From Fidelibacterota bacterium (GTDB taxonomy: Bacteria > Fidelibacterota > UBA8477 > JABMPR01): a stretch of 36,890 bases of DNA. How positions within the stretch are numbered: position 1 is the stretch's first letter; each line of letters begins with the position of its first letter. The notes below the pieces were generated by a model. The model had not been told where the DNA came from. It saw only the letters and a list, made by a program, of their open reading frames with translations, and did not search any database. Below, in pieces: positions 24,766 through 33,006 of this stretch. The stretch is taken from positions 1 through 36,890 of the forward strand of contig JABMOS010000011.1 of the NCBI GenBank assembly GCA_013203185.1. Reading direction: 5' to 3'. The translations under genes were made by a program, and so were the position numbers.

Positions 24766-27120
24766 CTATTTTAACAACAGAATTTTGTGCGTTTTGCTCA
24801 CTGATCCCTGTTGTAATTTCACAAAATATATTCCTGCCGAAACGTTGCTCCCTGACATATCCAGGCCATCCCATGCCACTGAATAATCTCCATTGCTCTG
24901 GAAGCCCTGGATCAGCGTTTTTATGAGTCTACCTTTTAGATCCAGGATATGTAGACGAACGAGACCACTTTCAGGAAGCTGGTATCGTATGATGGTTTGG
25001 GCATTAAATGGGTTGGGGCGATTAGCCAACCTAAAGTTCTTTGGCAAATTTAGCTCTACTTCAGCGGCGCTGGTCCCATTAGCAAAACCCGGCGTTGGAC
25101 TGTCATAAAAGGTCCATAAGTCTCCGCCATCTGGAGATCTCCCGTAGGAAACGTCCTCCTGCTGGGATCCAAAATTCAAGGCATCAATAATGGTAAGTCC
25201 ATCTGTGTCTATCAGGGCCAGGAACTCGCCACCTCTACTCAACTTGAAATTGCTATGCAAGCCTTCCTGCTCCTGGTCCTCATCGCACCAAACCAGCAAA
25301 TGTCCTCCTGATTCCAACACCACTCCCCCCATGGGAAACATCCATTTCGTGAGATTGGCTGGATCATCTGTGAGGTACATACCGCTTAAAAATATATCAG
25401 AGACACCTGAATTATAAATCTCTAACCAATCATCATATTCGCCAGCTGCATCTGGAATTGCCATCACATTATCCGCTAGAAACTCATTTATACGCAAGGG
25501 ATTTGATGAAACTCCAGGGACTTGGATGTATTTGAAATCGCTACGGGGATAAAGCATATTTTGTCCACTCAAATCCACGGCGCCAACCTGAAACCTGCCA
25601 TGACCCATCTCACCCATGGGAGGAATAACGCCAATCCATCGATCAGAGCCCTCAATTGATATGGGGTTTGGGTCCGGTGAATAGTGCATTGGGTAGGAAA
25701 GTACCACAGTTAATACACCAGGATGGTATGCGATGGTCAAGCTATCCAGACCCACATGGCTAAAGGCTGCCACACTGACATAAATGCTGTCCTCTGGCCC
25801 AGGAATGAGGGGCGAATACTGAAGGTCATAAATTATTGGCGGGGCGGGCTCATATACAAGTTGGTTGTCAAGGGAGGCATGTCGCTCATTAACGAACTGT
25901 TTGAGTCCTTTTTTGACATGCTGATTTGAATAGGGGTTCGGTGAATAGGATTGGTAAAAATCTGAAATCCCAAAACCATAATCCAACATTCTGAACGTAT
26001 CAAGTTCCGCCCAGGGAGCAATCATTGACTTCAATCTATCCACTCTTGTTTCCCATAAACTTAAGTCTGTAATATTATCCCTGTAATATTCAATAATATG
26101 GGTATACAAGTTTCGATACTGGGTATTCCCCATGATTTTTTCCATGAGCGGCCTGGCGCCAGGACTATTTCCCTGAGCTTCCTCTATAGTCATAAAACTA
26201 TATGGATTTACTTGAGTCCAATCCACATTGAACCAATCAATACTAAAACTATTGTCATAATCGTATGGTATAAATCGGAACCGATCCAGGCTAGGGTCAT
26301 GATACAGGTAGTAATTGTTCTTTAGAAACCAATAGTCATCCCAATTCCCCATGAGGACATTCATAGCCGCATATTTTAGAACATCTGAAACTATCAAAAC
26401 CTGTTCAAGTGAATCTGGAAAAGAAGCCTGGGGCGAGTCATGAATGGTGGTAATAAGAGTGGCCAACTCACTATAATCATAGAGGTCTTCATTGGTTTTC
26501 AATTCATATGGGCGTGTCTCATCCTGGTAGGGATAATAATCGCTGGCGTTAGGACCCCTGTAGGTGAGGTCAGCTGGCCATAGACACTTCCACAGATTAC
26601 CTGAATCATCTTCGAAATGGTTCTTCAGAAACTCTTCATCGATATGCTCTATCGATATGTAGAGACCGTAGTAGATGTCATTGATATATACTGCACAGTG
26701 GGCAGCTCTGGTGGTGGCCAAGCCAGCCTGTTGATAGTGATCCCAGGCAATTTTGCTACGAATAATAGAGGGGTCATTGTGCTCACCATTCAGGTTCAGC
26801 TTTTCCACATCATAGAATTTGCGCCCAGGCTCAAAGGTGTTAAACGATAGTTTGAATGATTTTTTCTGGGCATTTCTAGAAGTATTACCTCTGAGTCGAA
26901 ACCCAACATTTTCTATGGTTTCATCAATAAAGGCATTGGTGAAATGGACAGTTGAGAGGTGCATGGAGTCGCTCTGAACGTGATCATACATCCAGAGGAG
27001 ACCTTCGGGATCCATACTTATTTCAATGATGGCGACCTGGCTGTCATCATAGAGTAAATCCAGGTCATTGGCAGCTAGCAGTAGGGGCAGAAACAGCATG
27101 ATTCCGATTGTGACTTTCAT
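24766..27120 (-). CDS. CotH-kinase / lamin-tail domain protein with T9SS sorting domain
   Basis: The 784-residue protein has a signal peptide (1-17). A CotH-like kinase domain spans about 30-420 with FRLRGNTSRN, KKSFKLSFN, EKLNLNGEHNDPS and YGLYISIEHID; FIPYDYDNSF near 280 is also typical. Then comes an Ig-like region, a lamin-tail domain starting at LRINEFLADN with DDWLEIYNSG, and a C-terminal T9SS tail with NRPNPFNAQT, ending KILLLK. CotH in Bacillus phosphorylates spore-coat proteins; bacterial homologues on surfaces are mostly unstudied. Here the kinase would act outside the cell. Confidence 0.9.
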   Translation of the reverse strand: MKVTIGIMLFLPLLLAANDLDLLYDDSQVAIIEISMDPEGLLWMYDHVQSDSMHLSTVHFTNAFIDETIENVGFRLRGNTSRNAQKKSFKLSFNTFEPGRKFYDVEKLNLNGEHNDPSIIRSKIAWDHYQQAGLATTRAAHCAVYINDIYYGLYISIEHIDEEFLKNHFEDDSGNLWKCLWPADLTYRGPNASDYYPYQDETRPYELKTNEDLYDYSELATLITTIHDSPQASFPDSLEQVLIVSDVLKYAAMNVLMGNWDDYWFLKNNYYLYHDPSLDRFRFIPYDYDNSFSIDWFNVDWTQVNPYSFMTIEEAQGNSPGARPLMEKIMGNTQYRNLYTHIIEYYRDNITDLSLWETRVDRLKSMIAPWAELDTFRMLDYGFGISDFYQSYSPNPYSNQHVKKGLKQFVNERHASLDNQLVYEPAPPIIYDLQYSPLIPGPEDSIYVSVAAFSHVGLDSLTIAYHPGVLTVVLSYPMHYSPDPNPISIEGSDRWIGVIPPMGEMGHGRFQVGAVDLSGQNMLYPRSDFKYIQVPGVSSNPLRINEFLADNVMAIPDAAGEYDDWLEIYNSGVSDIFLSGMYLTDDPANLTKWMFPMGGVVLESGGHLLVWCDEDQEQEGLHSNFKLSRGGEFLALIDTDGLTIIDALNFGSQQEDVSYGRSPDGGDLWTFYDSPTPGFANGTSAAEVELNLPKNFRLANRPNPFNAQTIIRYQLPESGLVRLHILDLKGRLIKTLIQGFQSNGDYSVAWDGLDMSGSNVSAGIYFVKLQQGSVSKTHKILLLK

Positions 27121-27243
27121 GCTGATAATCTAGGCACAATCCGCACTTCAAAAATGATTTGTTCTAGTGGGACCAGACATTTCCATGGTTCCAGGGCCTC
27201 TTAGCTTTGACTTGACAGCCAAACCAAAAGTCCGGAGAGAAAA

Positions 27244-28188
27244 TTATGACTCTAGTTCTGTATGCTGAATATTGCGGGCCGCGACAATTCCGATATTCAG
27301 TTCAAAGCCAATAATAATAGCTAGAGCGTAACAAAATATCATGAGCATAATAATGGGCAGGGTTCCTATAGAACCATAAAGTGCGTTGTAGCGACTGAAA
27401 TGATCAATATAAAATCCAAAGCCTGTGGTCATCAAAATTGACAGGACAGTTGACAGACTTGCCCCGGCCGAGATGAATCTATATTGGCTTTTTTTAGCGG
27501 GACCCCAAAAATAAAGAAAGGAGTAAGCAAAATAGAAAACGCCCAGGATGACAACCCACTTACCAATATTGACCATGTAATACAGCCAACCTTGTATCAT
27601 GAGTTCTTTGAGGACCAGAAAATCCAGAAGTCTGTGGGTGATGGTCATGAGAGAAACACCAATGGTAACCAGGAAAAAGAGCGAAACAACCAGTACAAAG
27701 GCTACGGCTCGTTGCATTAGCCAGCTCCGACTTTCCTCGACATGAATTGACACGTTAAAAGCATCTATGAGAGCCACAATACCATTTGTGGAAAACACAA
27801 GGGCGAAGGCAAAACCAAATGACAACAAGCCACCATGTTTGATGGTAATGATATCTTCAATAATCCTCTGAACCACCACATAAGTACTGGCTGGCAATAT
27901 GGATTGAATCATCAGGAGAAGATCGTTTTGAAAATTCTCAATGGGAATCACGGGGATGAGAGTGAAGAGAAAAAGGATGGCTGGAAAAACTGCCAAAACC
28001 AGGTTAAAGGAAACTGCCTCTGCTCTTGCAATCACCCGGCCATCACGAATACCTCTAAAGAAAAATAAAAGCACGTTATATGCAGGCACCTGATCAAAAC
28101 CTGGGAATGACACCTGCTTGGCTCTATTTATATAGGGCACCAACCATCGGAACTGTTTTCTATAATAAAAGTGATGTTGATCATTCAT
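27244..28188 (-). CDS. YihY/BrkB-type multi-pass inner membrane protein
   Basis: The 314-residue protein has about six membrane segments and the family signature ARAEAVSFNLVLAVFPAILFLF (about 55-76), then GFAFALVFSTNG, YFWGPAKKSQYR and GSIGTLPIIMLM. These match YihY (formerly thought to be RNase BN). Role unknown. The ribosome binding site is weak. It ends 120 nt from the CotH gene. Confidence 0.9.
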   Translation of the reverse strand: MNDQHHFYYRKQFRWLVPYINRAKQVSFPGFDQVPAYNVLLFFFRGIRDGRVIARAEAVSFNLVLAVFPAILFLFTLIPVIPIENFQNDLLLMIQSILPASTYVVVQRIIEDIITIKHGGLLSFGFAFALVFSTNGIVALIDAFNVSIHVEESRSWLMQRAVAFVLVVSLFFLVTIGVSLMTITHRLLDFLVLKELMIQGWLYYMVNIGKWVVILGVFYFAYSFLYFWGPAKKSQYRFISAGASLSTVLSILMTTGFGFYIDHFSRYNALYGSIGTLPIIMLMIFCYALAIIIGFELNIGIVAARNIQHTELES

Positions 28189-28256
28189 AGTTATTCAAAG
28201 AACCTACAAAATTAAATTCCGCTATCAATTTCTTTTAAGGGTGGGTCCAGATTTAT

Positions 28257-29045
28257 CTAGAAGTTGTATTCGCGATTCAAGACCTCTGAGCGGGCTTCAA
28301 CAACAGCTGCCTCAGCATTGAGTGTAATAGCGATGTAAACTTTTAAAATTGATGAATATTCTTCAATCTTCAGGATAGTTAGCTCTTCCACTTCAAGTTC
28401 ACTCGAGGGATCAAGATCAGCCATCTTTTCTCTATATCTTTTAATCCTGCTATCAATGCGTTTTACAATAATTCGAGTATAATTCTGTCTACGATATATA
28501 TCATGGAGTTCTTTTATCAGCGGATTATCAAGCATACGGGGATTGCGCAAAAAGAGGTCATTGATCTCATCTCGCAGGGGATTGATCTTAGATGCTTCCC
28601 TGGCAGCCTGGGCATATAATTTGGTTACTTCATTGATCAATTTAATGGTCTGCTCAGAGGTTCCGCTGATCCGATAATCCTTCATTTCTTCGAACCACTT
28701 AAGTTCTGAGCTAAGATGATCAATGGTTTGCTGCTCAAAGTGAGGGGCAATTCCTCTAATTAAAGTTACCAAATAATTCATATTATCAACCAGTTGGGCC
28801 CTCAAACGACTGCGTTTTTGTCTCCCGCGTAAAACAGATTCAATGATTCTCACACTCAACCACACACCCAATAACTCTGTACCAATATTGGGGACAATGG
28901 ATTCCCTGAAGACTGTTTCCGCCTCCACCCCATCAACACCATTGAAATAGTATATTATCAGGGCCACACCGATACCGAATACAGGGATATCTATAAAAGA
29001 CCAACGGAAAAACCATTTTTTTAATTTATTGAGTATAATTTCCAT
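28257..29045 (-). CDS. Unknown membrane-anchored protein with long helical region
   Basis: The family is not recognised. Of 262 residues, the first 80 hold two hydrophobic segments (about 17-34 and 52-67). The remainder is charged and mostly helical with likely coiled coil (about 95-240), and probably cytoplasmic. It is between the kinase-like gene (51 nt upstream) and the YihY-like gene. Hydrophobic start KKWFFRWSFIDIPVFGIGVALIIYY fits insertion into the membrane. No enzymatic motif is seen. Confidence 0.6.
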   Translation of the reverse strand: MEIILNKLKKWFFRWSFIDIPVFGIGVALIIYYFNGVDGVEAETVFRESIVPNIGTELLGVWLSVRIIESVLRGRQKRSRLRAQLVDNMNYLVTLIRGIAPHFEQQTIDHLSSELKWFEEMKDYRISGTSEQTIKLINEVTKLYAQAAREASKINPLRDEINDLFLRNPRMLDNPLIKELHDIYRRQNYTRIIVKRIDSRIKRYREKMADLDPSSELEVEELTILKIEEYSSILKVYIAITLNAEAAVVEARSEVLNREYNF

Positions 29046-29096
29046 GCCCGTTAAAGTCTTTAACTATGGACGATCTGGTTACTGCATCAGCCGAGA

Positions 29097-30449
29097 TTAG
29101 TGAACATCATAAATACTGCCACCAATAAACTCTCGGAAATGTGAGGTTTCAGGAATTGGAGATTCATCAGTAACAGGGGTCACTGACTCCAACATTTCAC
29201 GGACCCTTTTGGCTCGCAGATAGGCATCCACTCGACGGGGGTCATCCTTATAGTCCTTCTCCCACTGAATAAAGTGCTCTAATAGACGATTTCGCATAAC
29301 TGGCAATTCGTAGGGAACGGCTCCGTTAATGACATAATCAGCAGTGCTGATATAGGGTAAAATGTTGCGCAATTCTGCATTGCGGACATAGTGCCAGTGG
29401 GTCAGAGTCTGACGAGGGTCATAAGCTCGATGCTGTTCATCGCGAATCATGCGACGCATGAGTCTCAGATCAGTCCAGCGGATAAATTTTCCGTTGACAC
29501 CTTTCATCTGAAGTAAGGTTTCTATATATACTTTGAAGATTGTAGTCTCATCAATACCACTGAGCATATCACCATAGAGTCCATGGAGGCTGTCTATAAG
29601 GATAACATCTGTGGATTTAATCTTCATGGGAATCTGATTAAGGGTTCGAGTTCCAGTCTTAAAATCATACGAAGGAGTCCGTACCTCCTCACCTGCCATC
29701 AATTGCTTGATGTGCTCATTGATGAGGGGTAGATCCAAAGCCTGGGGTGTTTCAAAATCATGGTCGCCAAACTCATCAACTGGGTGCATATCCAGATCAA
29801 AAAAATAGTGGTCCACATTCAACTCAACCAGGCCCATTCCCTTTTTCGCTAGATAATGAGCCAATTTTCGTGTTGTGGTGGTTTTACCGGAAGATGAAGG
29901 ACCGGCAACAACCACTATTCTGGTATCACCATCCCGTTCGGTGATGAGTTCAGCAGCTGCCTGGACATCAGATTCATAGGCTGCATCAGACTCCAGACAA
30001 ATTTCAGGGAACTCACCTCTGGCTATGCGTTGATTCATTTTCTCAACAGAATTAAGGTCATGATCTGAAGCCCAGCACAGCACTTCATAAATTTTTTGAT
30101 AGGGAATATTGCCAGTATGAACGGTACTTTTACTAAGCTTGGCTTTGCGTTTCTCGCTTTGCGTTGCGCGATAAACAATGAAGTGTTTGGCAACGGTGGC
30201 ATGACCTTCCTCGATGAGAACTTTTTCAACAATATCCTGAATCTGCTCCACCATGGGCGGATGCTCAACCGAATAGTTTTCGCAGATAATACCCTCAATT
30301 TTTAAAGAGAGTTCATCAGCCTTGTCCTTATCGCGTCCACCGACAGCAACAGCCGCTCGATAAATGGCATTACTGATACGCTTTCTGGAATAAGGAACAT
30401 AGGTTCCGTCACGCTTAAAAACATGGGTCAGTTTGCATACTTCATTCAT
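29097..30449 (-). CDS. ATP-cone + uridine kinase-like P-loop fusion protein
   Basis: The start is ATG at 30449, eight nt inside the TPM gene's end and behind GGTGA; this gives 450 residues. Residues about 5-100 are an ATP-cone (FKRDG, YSRKRISNAIYRA, VAKHFIVYR), a nucleotide-sensing domain usually found in ribonucleotide reductases and NrdR. A linker follows. Then a phosphoribulokinase/uridine kinase-like domain starts with Walker A GPSSSGKTT (183-191), LNVDHYFFDLD and DSLHGLYG. The combination suggests a nucleoside or related kinase under allosteric nucleotide control. The substrate is not determinable here. Confidence 0.87.
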   Translation of the reverse strand: MNEVCKLTHVFKRDGTYVPYSRKRISNAIYRAAVAVGGRDKDKADELSLKIEGIICENYSVEHPPMVEQIQDIVEKVLIEEGHATVAKHFIVYRATQSEKRKAKLSKSTVHTGNIPYQKIYEVLCWASDHDLNSVEKMNQRIARGEFPEICLESDAAYESDVQAAAELITERDGDTRIVVVAGPSSSGKTTTTRKLAHYLAKKGMGLVELNVDHYFFDLDMHPVDEFGDHDFETPQALDLPLINEHIKQLMAGEEVRTPSYDFKTGTRTLNQIPMKIKSTDVILIDSLHGLYGDMLSGIDETTIFKVYIETLLQMKGVNGKFIRWTDLRLMRRMIRDEQHRAYDPRQTLTHWHYVRNAELRNILPYISTADYVINGAVPYELPVMRNRLLEHFIQWEKDYKDDPRRVDAYLRAKRVREMLESVTPVTDESPIPETSHFREFIGGSIYDVH

Positions 30450-30903
30450 CACTATCACCAAATTTGATGTCATCACTCAGTTCGTTGACATCAGATTTGG
30501 AAACAGGAAAATAGGTAGCAAGATTTTCGCCTAACTTATGAATTCCAGCTAACAAACCTTCTCGCATATTTCCCTGTGAAAATTGTGTCCGCATCTCACC
30601 AACGGTTTCTTCCCAGAAATTTGTGGGAACCTTTTCGTGGATACCCACATCACCATAGACGGCAAATTTTTGTTCAGAAAGGAAAAGAACGATCAATGTT
30701 GCATTGCGCTCTTTGGTCTCAAAGAGTTTGGCTTTTTCGAATATTCTTTTGGCAGCTTTGTAGGGTTGATTATGGGAGCTGGTATTGAAACTAATGACAA
30801 TCTCACCACTGGTGCGACCCTCAAAAGTATTTATTGCAGCAGATATATCCTGCAAATCCTGATCACTAAAAATCTCTTTTGCCAGCTTTTCAGCTTTACT
30901 CAT
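30442..30903 (-). CDS. TPM-domain protein (TLP18.3/Psb32-like)
   Basis: The start is ATG at 30903 behind AGGAGG, giving 153 residues. The TPM fold is seen in TSGEIVISF, FLSEQKFAVYGDVGIHEKV and FSQGNMREGLLAGI. Most TPM proteins carry a signal peptide or membrane anchors; this one has neither, and so is cytosolic. It starts 20 nt after the RNase E/G stop and overlaps the kinase-like gene by 8 nt. Family function is unclear (phosphatase or assembly-factor roles proposed). Confidence 0.85.
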   Translation of the reverse strand: MSKAEKLAKEIFSDQDLQDISAAINTFEGRTSGEIVISFNTSSHNQPYKAAKRIFEKAKLFETKERNATLIVLFLSEQKFAVYGDVGIHEKVPTNFWEETVGEMRTQFSQGNMREGLLAGIHKLGENLATYFPVSKSDVNELSDDIKFGDSDE

Positions 30904-30923
30904 CTTACCTCCTGGGAACAATC

Positions 30924-32486
30924 TCAATAATCGTCAGTGATGTCCTTGCCTTGTTTCTTGCTTATCACACGAAATTCATCCATGTTTTTGGACTCATCTT
31001 CAACAAGTTCAACTTTTATAAAATGCTGCCACTGAATTGAGCGAACCACATTCTTCTTCCCTGACTTTAAAAACTTCGCCAGTTCGGGATTAACAACCAG
31101 TTGAAGTCTGAATTCACGTTTTTGCGAATGAAAACGACGGAACCAGCCTTCAATCTGAGTGGTGAGTGCGGCCTTGGACATAATGCGACCTCGGCCATGG
31201 CAGACTGGACATTCCTCAGTTGCTGATAGCAATAAGCTGAGTCGAATGCGTTGGCGAGTCATTTCCAGAAGACCAAAATCAGAAATGTAGCTTACTGCTA
31301 CCTTGGCTCTATCTTTCCGAAGTTCACGTCGGAGTTCGTAATAAACTTTCTTTTTGTTATCCTCGCGGGACATATCAATAAAATCAATAACAATTAACCC
31401 ACCCAAATCTCGAAGACGTAATTGTTGGGCGATTGCCCGGGCAGCTTCCAGATTGATTTTCACCGCATTGGCCTCATGATCCTTGCGACCAATAAATTTT
31501 CCGGAATTTACATCGATGGACACCAGAGCTTCAGTTTGCTCAATGACGATTGACGCGCCACTCTTTAAGCCCACTTTCCGAGCCATGGAAATATCAATAC
31601 CCTTCTGGACGTTGTAGGCATCAAACATGGGCAATTTTTTATTGTAATGGATGAGACGATCAAGCAACTGTGGTGCAGCACCCTTGAGATAACTGCTGAT
31701 TTGCTTATACATCCCCTTATTATCCGCAACCACACGTTGCACATCATTGGTAAATAGATCCCGGATTAGACTGGAAACGGTCTCCATATCCTTATAAACA
31801 AGCACAGGTCCTGGTTTGCTTTTAGTAACCTTCTCCATGCGTTTGTAGGAATCCATGAGATTATTTAAATCAGCCCCCAGGGTCTCATCATCTTTGCCCT
31901 CAGTAACGGTTCTGGCGATTAAGCCAAATCCTTCAGGTTTCATTTCCTGACAGCTTCGACGTAAGCGACGTCGCTCATAATTATTGTAAATTTTGCGGGA
32001 AATGCCGATTGAGTTAGAGTTGGGCACCAAAACCAGGAATCGACCTGGTAAAGATATATTGGTCGTTACGCGGGCCCCTTTACCCATATATGGTTCTTTG
32101 ATAACCTGGACTAGAATCTCTTGTCCCGTCTTTAATTTTGGTGCATTGGGTCTTCTATGATCGTGACGATGATTCTGGTTTCTTGATCGACCTCGGTTGC
32201 CCTTTTGTGGTTTTGCATCGTCGTCGTCGTCATCGTCATCATGATCCAGGAGAAAAGATTCACCCTCTACTTCTGAAAAGGGCAAAAACGAATTAGCTCC
32301 AATACCTATATCGACAAAAGCAGCCTGCATTCCAGGTAAAACATTTTCCACAACACCCTTGTAGATATTGCCAACAATTCTAATGTTTTCAGGTTTTTCA
32401 ACATAAAGTTCAACCAGGACGTCATCCTCATGGATGGCAATCCGTGTTTCCTTATGCGTTTGGTTTATAAAGATATCCTTCTTCAT
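30924..32486 (-). CDS. rng: Ribonuclease E/G family endoribonuclease
   Basis: ATG at 32486 with AAAGGA 6 nt upstream gives a 520-residue RNase G-sized protein. An N-terminal S1 domain (about 38-135) is interrupted by an insert with eight consecutive Asp residues (83-90) followed by an Arg/Asn/His-rich stretch. Catalytic Asp residues are D325 in SIDVNSGKF and D368 in IDFIDMS. The zinc link Cys pair is C426-xx-C429 (CPVCHGRG). It has no long disordered tail as in E. coli RNase E. Such enzymes cut AU-rich single-stranded RNA, matured rRNA and mRNA. Its neighbour upstream, the radical SAM gene, is a usual partner in the genome order of other bacteria. Confidence 0.95.
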   Translation of the reverse strand: MKKDIFINQTHKETRIAIHEDDVLVELYVEKPENIRIVGNIYKGVVENVLPGMQAAFVDIGIGANSFLPFSEVEGESFLLDHDDDDDDDDAKPQKGNRGRSRNQNHRHDHRRPNAPKLKTGQEILVQVIKEPYMGKGARVTTNISLPGRFLVLVPNSNSIGISRKIYNNYERRRLRRSCQEMKPEGFGLIARTVTEGKDDETLGADLNNLMDSYKRMEKVTKSKPGPVLVYKDMETVSSLIRDLFTNDVQRVVADNKGMYKQISSYLKGAAPQLLDRLIHYNKKLPMFDAYNVQKGIDISMARKVGLKSGASIVIEQTEALVSIDVNSGKFIGRKDHEANAVKINLEAARAIAQQLRLRDLGGLIVIDFIDMSREDNKKKVYYELRRELRKDRAKVAVSYISDFGLLEMTRQRIRLSLLLSATEECPVCHGRGRIMSKAALTTQIEGWFRRFHSQKREFRLQLVVNPELAKFLKSGKKNVVRSIQWQHFIKVELVEDESKNMDEFRVISKKQGKDITDDY

Positions 32487-33006
32487 TTCAATTCCTTTGA
32501 TATGAATTGAACCGGTAAAAGAAGAAGGTTGAGGCATTTGCTCTCAACGGGGAGGCCATTCATTCTCATTGAATGAACCTTTCACAAAATTTTTTCTGCG
32601 CTTACTCTGCTTGAGCGGACACTCTACTGTCCTTTTCTATCGGATCTTGCGCACTATCGATTCGGAAATATCCTTTAGGAATCGATTAAATTCTTTTACC
32701 AATTCTGGTTTTAACAGTCTTATGATCTGCTATTAAATCAGGTGCATCTATGGATGTTCACCTGTTTTGCAGTCGTAAAAAGCGTTCCCCATGCTCGGTT
32801 GATTTTTTATGTAAGCGGGAACGTAATGACCTGACAGTAATCCTTCAATAAACAGATTTTAGAATACCCCACCGGTCTAGACCTCAATGTTTTTAGGCTG
32901 CCGGGGTTGCCTTAATAAGGCAAACGTGGATAAACCGCTATACAGACGGGAGATGTGGATCTGCTCAGGTTCTTTTTACAACGTTACTCACCGATCGTCC
33001 AACCAA
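32487..33006 (-). other. Long gene-free structured leader upstream of RNase E/G gene
   Basis: No gene is visible in this 520-nt gap. It holds a series of inverted repeats: 32559-32565/32571-32577; 32617-32621/32628-32632; 32656-32663/32679-32686 (8 bp); 32739-32748/32753-32764 (10 bp with a 2-nt bulge); 32783-32789/32817-32823 (7 bp); a 10-nt palindrome at 32874-32883; and 32907-32913/32917-32923 (7 bp, loop AAT). In E. coli the rne 5' untranslated region folds and is cut by RNase E for autocontrol. A similar leader is inferred here. RNase P, tmRNA and 6S signatures were not found. Confidence 0.55.

Noticed and set aside
32487-33006. RNase P RNA, tmRNA or 6S RNA in the gene-free stretch
   Set aside because: I looked for the conserved RNase P core (GAGGAAAGUC), the tmRNA ends and a long 6S-like hairpin on both strands and found none; several separate hairpins are present instead.
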